From positions 1 through 45,621 of the forward strand of contig QIKV01000082.1 in assembly GCA_003233115.1 (NCBI GenBank): a stretch of DNA of 45,621 nucleotides. The letters are read 5' to 3'. Positions 43,833 to 45,621 of this stretch are shown in pieces. A model generated the notes under the pieces. The model saw nothing but the letters and a program-made list of their open reading frames with translations, was not told where the DNA came from and searched no databases. This DNA is from Oceanospirillales bacterium (GTDB lineage: Bacteria; Pseudomonadota; Gammaproteobacteria; Xanthomonadales; SZUA-36). How positions within the stretch are numbered: the first letter of the stretch is position 1; each line of letters starts with the position of its first letter. A program made the position numbers and the translations under genes.

Positions 43833-45621
43833 ATGATGCTTGAAAAATTGGTTGAATCCGCACTGCGGTATAAATTCCTGGTACTGATTATCTTTGCTGT
43901 CGTGGCCGCCCTGGGGTGGCGCGCGGTGCAGACGGTACCGGTCGATGCGTTTCCGGATGTCACGCCCACGCAGGTCAATATCTATACAGAATCACCGGGA
44001 CTTGCAGCCGAGGATGTGGAGCAGTTGCTCACCTTTCCGGTTGAATCCGGTATGGCCGGCCTTCCTGGTGTACAGGAAATACGGTCTGTCAGCCTGTTTG
44101 GCCTGTCATACGTAGCCGTTTATTTCGAGGACGGCATGGACATCTATTTCGCCCGGCGACTGGTGATGGAACGGCTGCAGGAAGTGGGTGACCGCATTCC
44201 CGAGGGCTACGGCACACCGGAAATGGGTCCGAATACATCCGGTCTCGGCCAGGTGTTCTGGTATACGCTGGAACGAACCGATGAAATCCTGAATGCGGCC
44301 ATCACAGACAGGGACTTGCGCACCCTGCAGGACTGGAGTGTGCGGCTTATCTTGCGTACCGCACCGGGCGTAGATGATGTCATGTCGTGGGGAGGCCAGG
44401 AACGGCAATACCAGGTGGTAATCGACCCCCTGCAATTGATCAAGTATGACCTCAGCTTTACCGACATCATGGCAGTTATCGAAGCCAACAACCGGCAGGT
44501 CGGCGGCCAGTACATTAATCAGGGGTCCGAACAATACCTGGTGCGGGGGCTGGGCCTGGTCGCCGACGAACACGAAATCGGGGACATGGTTGTAAAAGTC
44601 GCAGGCGGCACGCCGGTATTTTTACGTGATGTCGCTACCATCGAACAAGGTAACGCGCTGCGCTTTGGCGCCGTTACCCGGGATGGTAAAGAGGTGGTGA
44701 TGGGAATGGCATTGTCGCGTATCGGTGAAAACGCAGCCAGCGTGGTGCAAGCGGTCAAGAAAAAAGTGGAAATTGTCAATCAATCACTGCCCGACGGCGT
44801 CACCTTGCGGCCGGTGTACGACCGCACCGAATTGGTAGACAAGGCAGTCTGGACGGCTGTGAAGGCACTGATCGAAGGTTCGATTCTGGTCGCGATTGTA
44901 CTGTTCCTGTTCCTTGGCGAGGGGCGCTCCGCCCTGGTTGTTATCTCGGCACTGCCGCTGGCCATGCTGATCGCGTTTATCTTTATGGGCCAGACCAGCA
45001 TGTCAGCCAATCTCATGTCGCTGGCGGGACTGGCTGTCGGTATCGGCATGATGGTGGATGGTGCCGTGGTGATGGTAGAGAACGCATTCAGAATCATGGC
45101 TGAACGCAGGGCCACAGGTGAGGAGGTAGATCGTACCAACGCGGTGCTGACGGCGGCGCGGGAAGTTGCCAATCCGATTGCCTTTGCAATCATGATCATC
45201 ATCGTGGTCTTCATACCCCTGTTTGCCCTGGAAGGTCTGGAAGGCAAGCTGTTTAAACCCATGGCGTTTACCATCAGCTTCGCCATGGCGGGCTCGCTGG
45301 TGCTGACACTGACGCTGATTCCGGTGCTGGCCGCCCTGATCCTCAAACCGAAAGAGGAGCGTGATACCTGGCTGGTGCGGGTCATCAAGGCAGGTTACTT
45401 GCCATTGCTCGCGTGGTCTCTCGCCCATAAAAAGAAAGTCGTTGCTGCTGCGGTGGGTCTGCTGCTGTTCAGCCTCGCCCTGTTTCCTTTGCTGGGTAAG
45501 GAATTTATGCCACAACTGCAGGAAGGCTCGATCATGTGGCGGGTAACTTCCATCCCGTCTGCGTCGCTGGATCAGTCCATCCGGATTTCCAAGGATATTG
45601 AAAATGCCCTCACTGAATTCC
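43833..45621 (+). CDS. CzcA/CusA-like heavy-metal RND pump (cut by window edge)
   Basis: Open to the window end (596 codons read; family length is about 1,030-1,050). Start at the first of two ATG codons after GGGGAGA. MLEKLVESALRYKF and VPVDAFPDVTPTQVNI are typical of the HME group of RND pumps, and VYDRTELVDKAVWTAVKALI precedes the second membrane helix. In helix 4 the sequence LAVGIGMMVDGAVVMVENAF lacks the DFG-type Asp of CzcA, and resembles monovalent-type (Cu/Ag) or broad-range pumps, so metal specificity is open. Drives proton-coupled efflux of metal ions with the two upstream proteins. Confidence 0.9.
   Translation, partial: MMLEKLVESALRYKFLVLIIFAVVAALGWRAVQTVPVDAFPDVTPTQVNIYTESPGLAAEDVEQLLTFPVESGMAGLPGVQEIRSVSLFGLSYVAVYFEDGMDIYFARRLVMERLQEVGDRIPEGYGTPEMGPNTSGLGQVFWYTLERTDEILNAAITDRDLRTLQDWSVRLILRTAPGVDDVMSWGGQERQYQVVIDPLQLIKYDLSFTDIMAVIEANNRQVGGQYINQGSEQYLVRGLGLVADEHEIGDMVVKVAGGTPVFLRDVATIEQGNALRFGAVTRDGKEVVMGMALSRIGENAASVVQAVKKKVEIVNQSLPDGVTLRPVYDRTELVDKAVWTAVKALIEGSILVAIVLFLFLGEGRSALVVISALPLAMLIAFIFMGQTSMSANLMSLAGLAVGIGMMVDGAVVMVENAFRIMAERRATGEEVDRTNAVLTAAREVANPIAFAIMIIIVVFIPLFALEGLEGKLFKPMAFTISFAMAGSLVLTLTLIPVLAALILKPKEERDTWLVRVIKAGYLPLLAWSLAHKKKVVAAAVGLLLFSLALFPLLGKEFMPQLQEGSIMWRVTSIPSASLDQSIRISKDIENALTEF

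Overview
The window reads as a chromosomal segment of a Gram-negative, probably marine or sediment gammaproteobacterium. Signs of this are a TonB receptor, an OprP-type porin, outer-membrane barrels, a CzcCBA-type efflux locus, lipoprotein and Tat signals, QseBC-type signalling and a complete ETF/ETF-QO branch. I cannot name a genus. No rRNA, tRNA, CRISPR array or intact insertion sequence was found. Bases 1 to about 5.2 kb look clearly more AT-rich than the rest and carry defence-type genes, so they look like an acquired island. The remainder looks like ordinary, moderately GC-rich core and accessory sequence.

Layout. (1) 1-5.2 kb: a broken SIR2-like gene, a DUF5677 gene, and a two-gene operon of a SIR2-family NADase-like protein followed by a large all-helical HEAT-like protein. 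(2) 5.5-9.2 kb: TetR regulator, HlyD-type lipoprotein adaptor, ABC ATPase and ABC-2 permease, resembling cecR-ybhGFSR. (3) 9.2-19.9 kb: TonB receptor, CMD-family protein, dicarboxylate/amino-acid symporter with class III aminotransferase, a YkoF/MTH1187-like protein, a DUF5916 outer-membrane protein and an amidohydrolase lipoprotein that lacks the usual first metal motif. (4) 19.9-23.8 kb: response regulator, histidine kinase, cupredoxin, FTR1 permease and outer-membrane protein, a two-component-controlled iron uptake operon.

(5) 30.8 down to 23.8 kb, minus strand: five tightly packed genes (P-loop NTPase of DUF1611-like type, exporter-type ABC half-transporter, alpha/beta hydrolase, OprP-type porin, secreted propeller protein). 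I do not recognise this combination, and it is one of the two best candidates for an undescribed system. (6) 31.0-33.6 kb: a MITE-like palindromic element, a structured leader, a Tat-exported Cys-rich protein of unknown family, and convergently a CcdA-like protein with a CuA-like cupredoxin that has an altered ligand set. (7) 33.7-35.3 kb: hydrolase and nitrilase. (8) 35.4-40.7 kb: ETF-QO, ETF beta, ETF alpha and acetoacetyl-CoA synthetase, an operon linking acyl-CoA dehydrogenase electrons to the quinone pool with acetoacetate activation. (9) 40.7-40.9 kb: two REP-like palindromic repeats. (10) 40.9 kb to the right edge: His-containing small exported protein, then CzcC-, CzcB- and CzcA-like heavy-metal efflux genes; the last is cut by the window edge.

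The strongest novelty candidates are the split SIR2 + HEAT pair (it looks like the two halves of a DSR2-type defence protein as separate, overlapping genes), the five-gene NTPase/ABC/hydrolase/porin/propeller operon, and the Tat-Cys/CcdA/CuA-like neighbourhood. All functional statements come from reading motifs by eye. No database search was run.
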